A DNA stretch of 64,000 nt from Mytilisepta virgata (GCA_028015205.1 CM051515.1:14092001-14156000), one strand, 5' to 3'. Shown: positions 43,501 to 53,839, counted from the stretch's first letter. Notes: generated by a model from the sequence alone, not told the origin. Numbers and translations: made by a program.

Positions 43501-44784
43501 TTGTGCATTTATATTTTTCTTTCTTTTTGATTATTTTTACAATGCTTCTCCTGAAGAAACCCTAAAAAGATAAATATTAACATTACATGTATGATATTTA
43601 AAACCCCTGAAATTTCTATGGTATAATCGCTACCTAAATATTGATGCCTTAATTAGTAAAAACATAAACCTAATGTTTATTGTGTTGCTAAGCAACTCCA
43701 CAAGTAAAGTTATTATAATCAATACATGTATGCCCAATTGATAATTTACAATTCTAACTAATTAAGGGCATTTACACGCATTTAATACGGGATCAATATT
43801 TAGTACATGTCAAAACCCATACATGTACATACCACTGGATTAATTAATTAAAACTTATTTATTTATAGACGCATGGAAACAAATCTCTCTTCATTTTAGT
43901 GTCCCTGGTATGATTGAGTACATCTAACTTGACCTATATTTAATTTTTGATTAATATCGAATACATGTATTAACCTGATGTCACCGTATAGTCTAGGTCA
44001 CACCTTAAAATAAGATTTTTGTAAACCAAGCAAAATTGTATAAAACGTATCAATTAGAACAGTTCGATGAGGGCGGCATTAAAATTATTTCATTTGATGA
44101 AACTAGAGTTTCTCTCTCATTCATATGTCTGTCCTTAGATCGTTTTGTCTTTAAAATTTTGATCATTTTGTTATTTTCAACTGCTCTTCAACATCTTAAG
44201 CTATTCGTTTCGGATCTCAACATTTTCACCCTATAGAGCACAACTAGTCAGTCATAAATAGACGAAATATGCATATCTTAAGCATCAAAATGTCACATAA
44301 GAACATTCTTACCTTACAGGCTTCGCACGTGTTGGCACCGTAGTGGAAACCAGACGCTTTCTGTCCACAAACTCTGCATGGTGGAAGGAAGGGATCAGCA
44401 TGATGAGATGCTTTGCTGGGTTTCCGGTCCATTTCACATCTAGTATTTGAATTTTCCAAAGAGGTAGAACTCTCGCCGCTGCTACTTTCGAATTCCCATG
44501 GTTCCAGACTAGTTGAGTTTTGATCTTGATGGGTATTACTGACTTGGTCCGTACAAATCTGATACGGATCAAAATTTGATTCTGGACTGTTTCTTGCCGA
44601 CTGTGCTTGACTATCAGTCAACTGGATGTATTCCATTGAATTCGTTTCATCCGATGAATGAGAACTCGAATATGTTTCTAATTCTGTTAGTTCAGCATAT
44701 TCATTAACACCAACTTCCTCGCATATAACACTTTGCAATGCATTGTTTTCTTCAGAGAAATTACAATATTTAAGAAAATCCATT
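34343..44784 (-). CDS. nuclear hormone receptor, complete coding region (6 exons)
   Basis: Coding exons: 44783-44313, 43561-43408, 38529-38300, 37227-36999, 36325-36107, 34581-34343; all GT-AG, 1542 bases, 513 residues. The A/B region (1-135) is acidic and Ser-rich. The DNA-binding domain starts at C136: finger 1 is CX2CX13CX2C with P-box CEACKG, then GFFRRS, finger 2 is CX5CX9CX2C (C176-C195), then GMSQEAIKTGRYT. The ligand-binding domain carries IPGFVELSTKDQLSLLK at its helix 3-5 signature and ends in an AF-2 motif LVLDVI. Structure places it in the NR1-type receptors; a mollusc-specific NR1 branch is my inference, and P-box Ala in place of Gly is unusual. It should act in the nucleus as a DNA-bound transcription factor. 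A 3' splice site one base before the ATG implies a non-coding 5' exon upstream, not located. Confidence 0.9.
34694..34959 (-). mobile_element. SINE-A, full length, in receptor 1 intron 5
   Basis: In the same orientation as the gene. Flanked by a 13-base target duplication ttattttgttggt at 34681-34693 and 34960-34972. A and B boxes are recognisable on the minus strand. Confidence 0.92.
35385..35645 (-). mobile_element. SINE-C candidate: third tRNA-derived family
   Basis: The minus strand shows a tRNA-like head: an A-box-like tagttagcgcatggg, then actacgaggcaaagggtcc and a B-box-like gatttgattcc. It differs from the SINE-A and SINE-B heads. Only one copy is in the window and its ends are not clear. 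Confidence 0.55.
36107..36325 (-). CDS. receptor 1 exon 5: middle of ligand domain
   Basis: 219 bases, phase 1 to 1. It starts SCFSDYWFLAAHKRINLD and ends EEVTLLRAIVLTTG. It is 18 bases shorter than its receptor 2 counterpart, a clean six-codon length difference. Confidence 0.92.
36999..37227 (-). CDS. receptor 1 exon 4: ligand-domain helices 3-5
   Basis: 229 bases, phase 0 to 1. It contains the family signature IPGFVELSTKDQLSLLK. Of 76 residues, 40 are identical to receptor 2 exon 59795-60023 by hand count. Confidence 0.94.
37480..37687 (-). mobile_element. SINE-B copy, 3'-truncated, in receptor 1 intron 3
   Basis: It contains gaccagtctttgctcc, gcagcaaataccaattg and a tRNA-like head ending gagcacgctaccacgagac in reverse. 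The tail half present at 51392-51480 is missing. Confidence 0.8.
37856..37970 (+). repeat. R1-family repeat in receptor 1 intron 3
   Basis: Core aggccttgtgcacaactgat then gcacatcttgtgcaac. Same orientation as the copy 220 bases to the right. Confidence 0.75.
38085..38280 (+). repeat. R1-family repeat ending 17 nt from an exon donor
   Basis: It runs from aactaaggagtatctccctc through tgctcttcaacc and aggccttgagcaca to gcacatcttgtgcatcaaaa. It ends 17 bases from the 5' splice site of receptor 1 exon 3, antisense to the gene. Confidence 0.8.
38300..38529 (-). CDS. receptor 1 exon 3: hinge and start of ligand domain
   Basis: 230 bases, phase 1 to 0. It starts AIKTGRYTYEKK, completing the DNA-binding extension, and ends LLEQQREIY. 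Length and phases are the same as 62797-63026 in receptor 2. Confidence 0.92.
38640..38880 (-). repeat. old diverged SINE-A relative
   Basis: In reverse it keeps ggtggagatggttggagtgc, tgtcaatt, tcgatgttgacaggcta and an agttatgatgaac step in SINE-A order, at low identity. It lies just upstream (gene sense) of exon 3. Confidence 0.55.
38905..39169 (-). mobile_element. SINE-A copy I of a tandem array
   Basis: A full-length SINE with the same short direct repeat (cataccta) at 38893-38900 and 39170-39177, so it is an original insertion. In receptor 1 intron 2. Confidence 0.9.
39170..40977. repeat. about 1.04-kb tandem duplication bounded by SINE-A copies
   Basis: The unique-looking stretch 39170-39944 is repeated at 40210-40977 with scattered differences (shared words: aattatacccaagttgatta, ctgaatatccgtataaaag, gatagttctttt). 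Start-to-start spacing of the SINE ends is 1040 and 1035 bases. Confidence 0.93.
39945..40209 (-). mobile_element. SINE-A copy II: recombinant of copies I and III
   Basis: Its left flank (atttatttttg) is that of copy III and its right flank (cataccta-like) is that of copy I; it has no matching target duplication of its own. That is what unequal crossing-over between copies I and III would leave. Confidence 0.85.
40978..41155 (-). mobile_element. SINE-A copy III, 5'-truncated
   Basis: Flanked by ccatttatttttg at 40965-40977 and 41156-41168, so it is a separate insertion. It lacks the tRNA-like head. Confidence 0.9.
41400..41635. repeat. degenerate tandem repeat around a cgacct motif
   Basis: Steps of about 40-50 bases carrying ttaaaaacgacct or ttttaaaacgatctt, with ccgacct or gcgacct. 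Low identity between units. Confidence 0.55.
42123..42231 (+). mobile_element. SINE-A with large internal deletion
   Basis: Head (cggtggccgagtggtc) and tail (ggcgttaaaccccaac) are joined directly after gatcactagcc; about 150 bases are missing. The target duplication aagactaagctg (42111-42122 and 42232-42243) is intact. The only plus-strand SINE-A within receptor 1. Confidence 0.92.
42845..42990. repeat. 57-bp tandem repeat, about 2.5 copies
   Basis: The unit runs caatttaaatatttatatgg then ttcactgtacacagtatac and taaagtgcaggta. In receptor 1 intron 2, about 420 bases downstream-side of exon 2. Confidence 0.9.
43408..43561 (-). CDS. receptor 1 exon 2: second zinc finger
   Basis: 154 bases, phase 0 to 1: GFFRRSIVKIIKK, then KCTKDKNC, RRSMCAFCRYQKC and LDVGMSQE. 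No Met-initiated open frame marks it; it was found by joining the finger across the intron. Both finger 2 cysteine pairs are present. Confidence 0.93.
44030..44290 (+). repeat. R1-family repeat ending 20 nt from an exon donor
   Basis: It keeps tgctcttcaacatcttaa, gagcacaactagtcagtca, gacgaaatatgcatatctta and agcatcaaaa. It ends 20 bases from the 5' splice site of receptor 1 exon 1, like the copy beside exon 3. Confidence 0.7.
44313..44783 (-). CDS. receptor 1 exon 1: A/B region and first zinc finger
   Basis: The ATG at 44783 directly follows a ttgatttcag acceptor plus one base, so the first coding exon is not the first exon. 157 codons end at CEACK before gtaagaat, phase 0. An LLxY-type motif is not seen; the region is rich in Ser, Glu and Thr. 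Confidence 0.9.
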
Positions 44785-45500
44785 CTGAAATCAACAATTA
44801 GAAATTATATGTTATAGTCCAGCATAAACTTTCCGCACTAAATCCAAGATACCATTGACAATTTTTTGTTACGCCTACGTTTTCTTTAAAAAAATTAATA
44901 TTTTTAAAAAACCTCGTGAGCGGTAACCAAATCCATTTTTTTTAGGTATTCAGGTGTAATACGTAATGATTCATTGACGTAAGCAAATGACAATGAGTCA
45001 GGTGAGTTTACATTTCGAAATCCTACCGTTTAAATGGACAAGGTAGTAGATGTATTATTGATAAACCGTCGTTATTTATATTGCTATACTTAGTAACGTC
45101 GATCAATGATAAAAGGTTCTACCCGAACAAAATACAATATCGTGACTAAGAGGATAATAGATCTTTTGTTGTACCCCACTGTGACGTATACATATTTTCT
45201 TAAATATGAGCGTTTTAAAAAACGAATATGCAAGTTGGTTCCAGGCACATTTGTTCGGTAATACGATGCGATCCAACTGACAATAACAGAGTTAAAAATT
45301 ATATAATTTAAAGAGCCTTTAAAGTACTTTTATATCTCGTGGGTAGTATTTAGTACCGATATATGACCTAAATAACTGTAAGGGATTGTCACTTGTACGA
45401 CTTTTTTTTGCAATGACTTCAACGCGTTCCTATAATACATTACCACCACATTCGTTAATATTAGGGTCGGTAACATGAGCCTTTCATTTTTTCTTCAACC
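44785..45500. other. upstream region of receptor 1, promoter not located
   Basis: It holds the 3' end of a 5'-UTR intron (acceptor at 44785-44786) and AT-rich DNA. No 5' exon, TATA box or CpG-rich stretch could be supported. Confidence 0.4.
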
Positions 45501-45855
45501 GCCTCTTTGGTCTTGTGGTAGCGTGCTCGCCCCGAGTGCGGAAGGTCGCGGGTTCGATCCCCGGCCGGGTCAAACCAAAGACATTAAAATTGGTATTTGC
45601 TGCTTCTCCGCCAAGCACGCGGCATCTAAGAGTAAGAGCAAAGACTGGTCGGCTCGGAGTCAGTATAATGTGTCCGAGTGAGGTGATATGTCTTCCTGCG
45701 GACAATTACCTCGTGAGCTAGCACATTAAAAATCCGATTGAGCGTGTCGGTCTAGTACAAAGCAGGGATCATATTCATTATCATATCAACATGTTCTCGT
45801 CCTGATATGCACCTGGTTGCCACTGAACGTTAAACAATAATCATCCATCCATCAA
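45501..45855 (+). mobile_element. SINE-B, best-preserved copy
   Basis: The tRNA-like head (45501-45572) has A-box tggtagcgtgc and B-box ggttcgatccc. The body includes attggtatttgctgcttc and gactggtcggctcgg, and the 3' end has ttgccactgaacgttaaac and an atccatccatca tail. Copies in reverse are at 6163, 37480 and 51392. Confidence 0.9.
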
Positions 45856-46930
45856 TTTTTCTTCTTTTTTTTTGTAGAACGGTTTTTACATTAAGTTAAC
45901 AAGGATGCTGTTAAATACCTATTAAATAACTGGGGAATAATAGCAAGTTTATTATTCCACGAGGAACCATCTAATTCCCCAAGGCCAAAACCTGCTAAAC
46001 TTGAATAATCACTCGAAATTCTCAACGTCTGACGTTATCATGGTTACAGAAAGCTAAGGAATAAAACACTGCGGGAAAAACTCTGCATAGAGATAAGTCA
46101 CTTAACTCTTCACCCACTGTTGGTATTTTTGAAAAATAGTGATTTTATGAAGTAATTCTATTTAATATATATATACTAGACACCTTATATCCAAGGGGAA
46201 TAAATATAAAGAAAGAAATTTATTTGTCAATTGATACAGAGATTGAATGCTTTTTTATTGTTATTTCAAAGTGCTTTATTTTTTTCGTGTACTTTTTCAT
46301 TGGTTATTATGTTATAATTCTGGAACATAATTCTCTACCTTAAGGGATTATTAATCTGTATTATTTTAATTTTTATTTACATGCGTTGCTACACATGAGG
46401 AAGATCAAGATCACGATTAGCCATATTGTTTTCTACATGTAATTAATTAGTAATTTCGCAACGCGACAGCACTAATGAACGATCTCGGTGCATTCTAAAA
46501 ACTTGGGTTGAATGGGTTACCGGTATCATAGCCATTTATTTTATTTTATTTTTTTTTTGCCACTATCTGATTATTAAAAATTAAAGACTGAATATTTAAT
46601 CTTACTCTATGTAATATTACATTGCAAACATACATGTAACAGCTTGTGGGATATTGATATTATATAAACATGCAAACATCAAGTACAATTGAACTGTCGA
46701 TTACTTTAAAGTATGTTTAACGTTTCAAATGTCATCCCCACCCCTAAATATACATCACCAGTCCAAGCCAAAAGTAAAATCTGGATATACAGTAAAGGAA
46801 TGGATATCTAAACTAACAGTTCTATATCGATATCGAACATTATCAAATTGAGTTTTTAATATACGTATGATTTAGGGGCTGTAATATAAATTCGGTTTTG
46901 GAAGAGTTAAAATATAGGTACTGTCTACAC

Positions 46931-47512
46931 CGAATTCTAATCCAGTGGCGAGATGTGCTCGACTCCGATCTAAATTGACATGGATTGCCAGTTTTTTGTG
47001 CCGTAGTTCGGTGGGTCTCTGTGGGAACTGTAGTTTTTTTCTGCCGTAGGTTGGTGGGTCTGTGTGGGAACTGCAGTTTTTTCTGCCGTAGGTTTGTGGG
47101 TCTCTGTGGGAACTGCAGTTTTTTCTACCGTAGGTTGGTGAGTCTCTGTGGGAACTGCAGTTTTTTTTTCTGCCGTAGGTTTGTGAGTCTCTGTGGGAAC
47201 TGCATTTTTTTTCTGCCGTAGGTTGGTGAGTCTACGTGGGAACTGCATTGTTTCTGCCTTAGGTTGGTGGGTCCACGAGAGAACTGCAGTTTTTCCCGCC
47301 GTAGGTTGGTGGGTCTCCGTGTGAACTGCATTTTTTTCTGCCGTAGGTTGGTGGGTGTCCGTGGGAACAGCAGTTTTTTCAGTCGTAGGTAGGTGTGTCT
47401 CCATGGGAACAGCGACTTCCCCCAGCAATAAAAAATTACCGCCTCGATTTAGCCAAACTGCGCTGAAAGTGGCGTAAAATCCCAACAAACCAAACCAAAC
47501 CAATCCAACCAA
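46931..47512 (+). mobile_element. SINE-A whose interior has expanded into a 43-bp minisatellite
   Basis: The left part (tgctcgactccgatctaaat, tggattgcca) and right part (cccagcaataaaa, gtaaaatcccaac) are SINE-A body and tail. Between them (46990-47415) the SINE segment equivalent to cctaccgaaggtcggtgg plus the next 20 bases is repeated about 10 times. A 202-residue frame on the minus strand, with a repeated THQPTAEKTAVP motif, is a product of the array. Confidence 0.88.
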
Positions 47513-47894
47513 TATGGTTTCCATGTCAAAAGTTACAAGAGAGAGAGAAATTTTAGAAAGCAGTTTCTGCATGTTCATGGTCTGGTAAACGTTTTTTTTT
47601 TATTACAAATAATAAAGGAAAAAGATAAGCCTCATCTGTGAAACGGTTATTCATTTTGGCCACCTATTCGCGACTTCAGCTTTCAAAAACACATACCGCT
47701 GTTTTAAAAGCATTTGTATCTGAAAGAAATAGTTGTACTTACCCCCGTTTTAAAAGGGCTTGTTTCTGAAGAAAATCGCCGTACCCACCAGAAGACCTAG
47801 AATAGCATAGTTGTGAAATGTAAACTGTGTGTAGAATTACTATTTATGGATTTAGGAATACGTGTAGTTTAAATTTACTGTTACAAAAATTTTA

Positions 47895-48090
47895 AATTCA
47901 TGAAAACTAAGGATCATCTTATCTCCCTTGGTTTTGGCTTTTCACATTTTGGCATTTTGGTATTTTTGAATTTGCTCTTCAACTTTGTGGATTGTTGTTT
48001 TCGTTTACAACTAATTAGGCTTTGGTGTACAACATGTACAACGTTTTAGAATTAAGGATGCTCGCTGGTCATGATTATGAAAGAGTACAA
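47895..48090 (+). repeat. R1 fragment followed by a TIR-element end
   Basis: 47895-48045 matches the body of 38090-38240 (gattgttgttttcg-like step). At 48052 it changes to ttaaggatgctcgctggtca, the left end of the 20626-21012 element, which is not completed. Confidence 0.55.
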
Positions 48091-49555
48091 CATATAGATA
48101 ATTATCAATAAGTTTGGTTCCATTTCACTCAATCATTTCAGTCAAAAAAGCGTGTGAATTTTCCCATAGGGTCTTATTTCAAACTCAGTTCGGTTGTGTT
48201 GGCTATTTTGGTTGTGGAACGGAGAGAGTCGTCGGACACGATTATGAAACACCCGGTACTAAAATGTTTAATTGTACTGCTACTTTTAGAGTAAGTCAAT
48301 ACATCATCTATGGTAATTAGATATAAACCGCGTGTAAACCTAGAGATATTATTTCGCAAAATATGATTACGTAATCTGCACTACAGGTACCTAGTACTAC
48401 AGTTCGCCATAGATTGTATGTCTATTATAAATCTACAAATTGAAAAAGTTGGTATTTGTTCCGATTTTATTTGTCGTCTTCAATGAGTACTGTACTAAAA
48501 TTTGTAAATAAGCTACCATGACATCGGAAATCTGGGCGTGAAAATAATTTCTGCTATAAAAGTTACTAAATTTAGCGGGAATTTAAGATTAATAAATCAT
48601 AACACGTGCTGTTTACTATCTTCACTTTCGTCAAAATTTGGTTGTTAATATGCGATATTTTTTAATACGAAATGGCATTATGTTGTCAGCTGAACGGAAA
48701 ATCGTAAAAAAGCACGTGTTAATACAAACCTTTTATGGTAAACGCAGAGCTCCCCAATAAACCTTTATTTCGGCACGATCGTTGACATTTTACCGATACA
48801 TTCTTTCTCGATAATAAATATGCTTACTAATCAAATTACAGGACAAAAAATTCGTATATGTTCTGATTTTCATTTGCCATCTAAAAAATGAGAACTGTAC
48901 CAAAATGTGTAAACAGCTATCATGGCATCGGAAATAAATCTGCTTGCTAATTATCAAATTTCATGAAAATCGTTAAGGTCGATTTTGAAAAATCTGACCA
49001 CATAACTTTAATTACTACAACAATCCGGTTTTTAATCTTAATGTTCATTTTTTTTGTTCGCAATATGATGTGTTTAAATGATCCACTGAATACTTACAAT
49101 ACCATAACAGCCGAGCAAAATCCGTCCATTTTATCAACATGAACTAACATTGATGCTTTCGCGAATATTTGTAGAATTTATATTCTCTTATCGAAACCCC
49201 GGCAGATATAAGTACATTGACGTAATATGACGAGAGATATCTGACCTTCAAGGTCTGATATGAATGATGTAAATTTGACATAGTTTGTATTTGTAATTCC
49301 TGGCACAATTCAGTTGTATTGGTCTAGACACCCGAGGGGGGGGGGGGGTCACCCCAACGAAGCGATCTCATTTTGTTTTCTTTCTTCTTTTTTTTTAGGT
49401 TTTTGCAACATCCACAAGTCTTTTCCTCTACATTTTAGGATGTTAAATTTTCATCACATTTTGGAGAGTTCAGGAACCATTATTGGGCAACTTCTTCCTC
49501 AAAAAATAAATTAAATCGTTTTTTATCCTGATTTTTTTTGCTTGTGGCATCTAAC
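48091..49555. other. intergenic DNA, no gene seen
   Basis: It contains a possible end of the 30130-31417 element family (about 48715-48790: aaaccttttatggta, ggcacgatcg) and a G run at 49337-49348. No exon-like frame. Confidence 0.4.
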
Positions 49556-49650
49556 ATCGTCAAAAACCCACGGTAGGTCGCGCTTTTGCTTCCAAGTGCT
49601 TCCAAGTGGAAGCAAAGCGTAAGTGTGGTCGGCCATGGGTTTCCGACGAT
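49556..49650. repeat. 95-bp imperfect palindrome
   Basis: The left arm (atcgtcaaaaacccacgg, gcgcttttgcttcca) pairs with the right arm (tggaagcaaagcg, ccatgggtttccgacgat) over about 40 bases with few mismatches. The transcript of either strand would fold into a long hairpin. Most likely a short MITE. Confidence 0.8.
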
Positions 49651-50377
49651 GGGCATCTCAGGATTTTGTTGTTTTCCTGATTTTAGCAATAAAAATATTT
49701 TTATTTTGATTTTCGCGAAAACTCGTTCAGCGGGTACCTTCCGGGGTTCAGATGGCTTCTAAGTGGAATCCGTAATATTATTCATTTTTTTGATTCGATG
49801 GAGTTTTGGTGGACATGAAAAAAAAATTAAATTCCATTTGAGATTCAAGCCACAATTTGTAAACATTCTTTAAAGGAAATTACGCGGAATTTATATACAG
49901 CCCTTTTATGTAGGGATTAATTCGCCACCCTCAAGATCTTATATTAAAATTTATAAAGGAATAGGCGCAATACGTTCTTACAAATTTCCTGGTATACCTA
50001 GTGCATTTAGATTTGTTGTCGGAATTTACTTAGATGACCAATCAAATTTGAAGTTATTTTGTGTGCCAAGGTCTAACAATTGAAATCAGGAAGACAGAGT
50101 GACTTAATAATAAGGATGGTAAGCAGTTTAATCAATTTTTTAAGATAAGGGTTTTGACTTTCATTGGTATAAAACTTTTTGATATTCGTCCGTAATTCCT
50201 CTGACATCAAACAAACTTAAATGTCTGATTGCTTCAGGTTTTTGGACGCCCACTGTTTACATATCAAACTGAAAGGTTAACTTTGATGATCCGATTACAA
50301 CTAATACATGTATTTTCTATACAGATAATCCGTTTCACGGTTGACTGTCTCTCTAATGCATAACAATCTATAGTGTG

Positions 50378-50538
50378 TTTTGTTTGTTTAGTTGTGGTTT
50401 AACGCCGTTTTCAACACATTTGCCTATTACGCGGCGGCCAGTTTTTATTGGTGGAGGAAGCCGGAGTACCCGGAGAGAAACACCGACCTTCGGTAGGAAA
50501 ATTGGCAATCCTCGTCAATTAAGATCGGAGTCGAACAC
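50378..50538 (-). mobile_element. SINE-A, 5'-truncated
   Basis: Flanked by atctatagtgtg at 50366-50377 and 50539-50550. It lacks the tRNA-like head, as does the copy at 40978. Confidence 0.92.
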
Positions 50539-50656
50539 ATCTATAGTGTGAAACACAATATATTCACAAAATATTTTTATTTTAAATAAAAATCCCAGTA
50601 TGTGATGCGACGGTATATTATTTCCTTGGGATGTGTGTTTGCGTTCTGTTCTAGTT

Positions 50657-50748
50657 AGTTGCATACTCTGAACTAACTCGTTACATGCTCTGAACTAACT
50701 TGTTACATGCTCTGAACTAACTTGTTACATACTCTGAACTAACTTTTC
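50657..50748. repeat. 22-bp minisatellite, four copies
   Basis: Unit gttacatgctctgaactaac followed by tt, with minor changes. Confidence 0.93.
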
Positions 50749-50984
50749 AATCTCTTTCATAGTCAATAGTTGATCAATTTTTTAAACCATAATTGTGTTA
50801 CCTAAATGGAATAATACAAACATTTCAATTGGGAGGTATTTCATGAATCAAATCCCCCAAATTTTGAAATGACTCAGCACAAAATAAATATCTAACCATC
50901 ACCAGCAAGATCAGTTATTATGAATTAGAGAGATAAGGGTGTGTGGGTTATGCTTAACTGCAACTACAGTACATGTAGTTTGTT

Positions 50985-51115
50985 CTTCAAAATAACAATC
51001 CAAAGATAGTAATTTTAGATATAGTCAATTTATACTATGCTGTATACGACGCATTTCAAGGAGTTACCTCTCATCAGCAGCATTAAAACCGAAACATTTG
51101 GAAGACCAAAAACCA
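50985..51115 (+). repeat. dispersed repeat, second copy of 2775-2910
   Basis: Same order and orientation as 2775-2910, including atacgacgcatttcaaggag and ctctcatcagcagcattaaa. Confidence 0.8.
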
Positions 51116-51391
51116 AACCTATTTCAAACAAGAAGTACTCATAACCAAAAATATCGAAATAGGAAGCCAAATTTCAGCTAAGGAGATCTACCATGTGCAA
51201 TACAACAATTGAACCCTTAGTATTTCTATTATTTTTGAATTTTGCTAAATACTGTTAATGTAGTTTTAAGTAATGTCTGTATTACTAGTAATACAAATGA
51301 ACTACTTGGTATTGTCTTATCGTTTACTTTCATTTTGCTGGAGTGAAAACGGCGATCCGAGTCAAGTGGAAGAGAAGAAATTTCGGAGATT

Positions 51392-51742
51392 CTGATGATG
51401 AATTATTGTTTAACTTCCAGTGGCAACCATTAGGTGCATATCAGGACGATAATATGTTGATATATGAATATAATCCCAGATTTGTACTAGACCGACACGG
51501 TGAGCCGGATTTTTAACGTGATAGCTCACGATTTATCTGTCCATAGGAAGACATATCACCCCATTCGAACACATTATACTGACTCCGGGCCGACCAGTCC
51601 TTTGCTCTTACTACTAGATGCCGCGTGCTTGGCGGCGAAGCAGCAAATACCAATTGTAGTGTCTTTGGTTTGACCCGGCTGGCGCCGAACCGACAGCCTT
51701 CCGTAATAGAGGCGAGCACGATACAAAGAGACAACTGAGGCG
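51392..51742 (-). mobile_element. SINE-B copy, nearly full length
   Basis: In reverse of 45501-45855: tail attattgtttaacttccag, body ccgaccagtcctttgctc and gcagcaaataccaattgtag, head gaggcgagcacgatacaaag. The B box is damaged (accggc...gccgaaccg). Confidence 0.85.
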
Positions 51743-53837
51743 TTTTTTTTTTAATAATTATATAAAATGTCCACAAAGTTTTAAACGCAAAGAATGTAAA
51801 GTATTAATTTCGAAACATACCAATGCACGATCATGACGATGTTCCCAAAATTTCCAATTTTTATTGAGCAAGCTCCGTCAGCCAATGCAATAACTACAAA
51901 ATGAAGTTCCGACGCCGAAGAAATCTCGGATTAACTTGCAATATAAGAAAAATAGTGATTTGGAATGTTAATGCAAATTTTATAGCCAAGAAACATAACT
52001 CTTCCAAAAATCATTCAACTGGAACATCCGAGAACCCCCATTTTTTCTACGCCTTCACTTTCTCTTTGTAAATAGTTTATCGACTGGTTCTCTTTCATAA
52101 AATGAAAAAATACATATTAATAGTATAGAGAATATATTTGTAGGTAAGTTGTAGAGAAAAGACCATGGGGAGAAAAAAGGGATGTAATAAACTAATTCTA
52201 TGTCCCAGGGGCTTGTGATCTGCCAGACTGAATGCATTCAAATTACAAGGCGAGACTTGTACTGACAGCTACAGAAATATAATGATGATATATTTCACAA
52301 ATAAGTTTACCCCTGTTCATCACTAGGAGATTTCCAGTACTCTGATCTAGCTGAACAATCTTGTCAAAAAAACAAAAACAAAACAAAAAGTGAAACATTT
52401 GGACCTTAGTTGTGCTAAGTGTAATATTATGTTCTCAGGTTTGGCCCACCAAACATCATAAAATCTGTCCACTGTATCAGAAAAGCTTCTTTTTCATTCT
52501 ACATATAGTTATCAATTTATTATTCTCAAAAATAAATCTGGTGACCCATTATAAACATGATAAAAATTCTATGAATGAAACAAAAATTTTGATGGCAACA
52601 ATATATGGGCTTTTTTTAAATTTAAGGGGCAAGATTTTGAGAGATAATAATTTAAAGTATAAATGTTGACTTTTCATTGTGATAGTGATGTGATGTGATT
52701 TATCTATATTTAGACATGCACTTGATAAAACTTTAAAAGTATTATTTTCTGACACACACATTTTTTTTCCTATTCACAGAGTTAAACATACCCTTAGGCT
52801 AGTTGCCCACAATTGTTTTAATATGACATGAATTTAGGTACTTCTGTAAGCTTAGTTAATCCTTTTATTTGCATTTTGCACTCGTATGGGTCAAGCAAAT
52901 ACAAATAGTATATAAGCACATTAACAAATTCTAATCAATCACAAATACATCACAAAACCGGTTTCTAGTCAGGAATAAGTTAAAAAAAATTAAGAAGTCA
53001 GTACAGCTGAGAACTATTGTCTGAGGAGAACCTCATTTTCACAACTCTGTAGAGTGCTTTATAAAGTCACCAAAAAAAAACCCCAAAAAAACCAAAAAAT
53101 AATCAATGGTAGCAGTTAAAATAAATTTGAGTTTGCCAAATTGTTGATACTTTTCAAATTATCGGTTTAGAGATCAACTTATTTGCAGGATGAATTTAGT
53201 GTACAACCGAGGATAAAATGATCTTCATCACCAGCTTCTTTTTTCTTACAATGTTTACTTTTTCTTTCATGTCTAGGAATTTGTTTATATTGACTGATTT
53301 GAACATTTAAATTATGATTACTGACTTTAAATTTGGCTAATACTGAATTGCCTGATTTTAAAATCTGAAAGTTGGAATTAGATAATCTTCATAAACTTCC
53401 ATCATTTTTCATCCATTTACTTTCTGATTTGAAAGTTCAAAATAATTTTTTTTAGACTTTTCAGTAATACTAGCTACCCCGTAATTTCTCAAGAACTTTC
53501 TATACTAGGCCATCTAAACAGTATTTGTTTTTAGATATTGTTCCACGGAGTATCAACTTTTCAAAAGTTTATTTAAATTTTCAAACTGTGTAACGTAAAG
53601 GTTTAATTCTTGAGATTCTCAGTGAGGCTGTACCAAGTGTTGAAACCCTCACTATGTACTGACTTACTGACAGCATGGGTTTCTTTGGCCAGGGGATTAA
53701 CGGAATGTGAATTATAGATACAAAAATATAACACACTTATGAGGTAAAAGAAGTCCAATTAGTCTAAAGTCAGGTAATATATTTTTTTAACTGTTCTAGT
53801 AAATGATAGAATTTATACATTGTAATTTTTATTCGCT
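51743..53837. other. intergenic DNA, no gene seen
   Basis: AT-rich, with short frames only. I found no receptor-like exon and no repeat shared with the rest of the window. Confidence 0.45.
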
Positions 53838-53839
53838 AT

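Noticed and set aside
44960..45010. Promoter elements (tgagtca, tgacgtaag) upstream of receptor 1
   Set aside because: Short matches to AP-1 and CRE-like sites occur by chance, and the first exon has not been located.
45501..45572. A true tRNA gene
   Set aside because: The A and B boxes are good, but a SINE body and tail follow it and the same head recurs in three other copies.
46970..47578. 202-residue minus-strand frame with repeated THQPTAEKTAVP motif
   Set aside because: It lies on the SINE-derived 43-bp array; the unit length is close to a multiple of three, so the frame stays open by chance. No start context or splice support.
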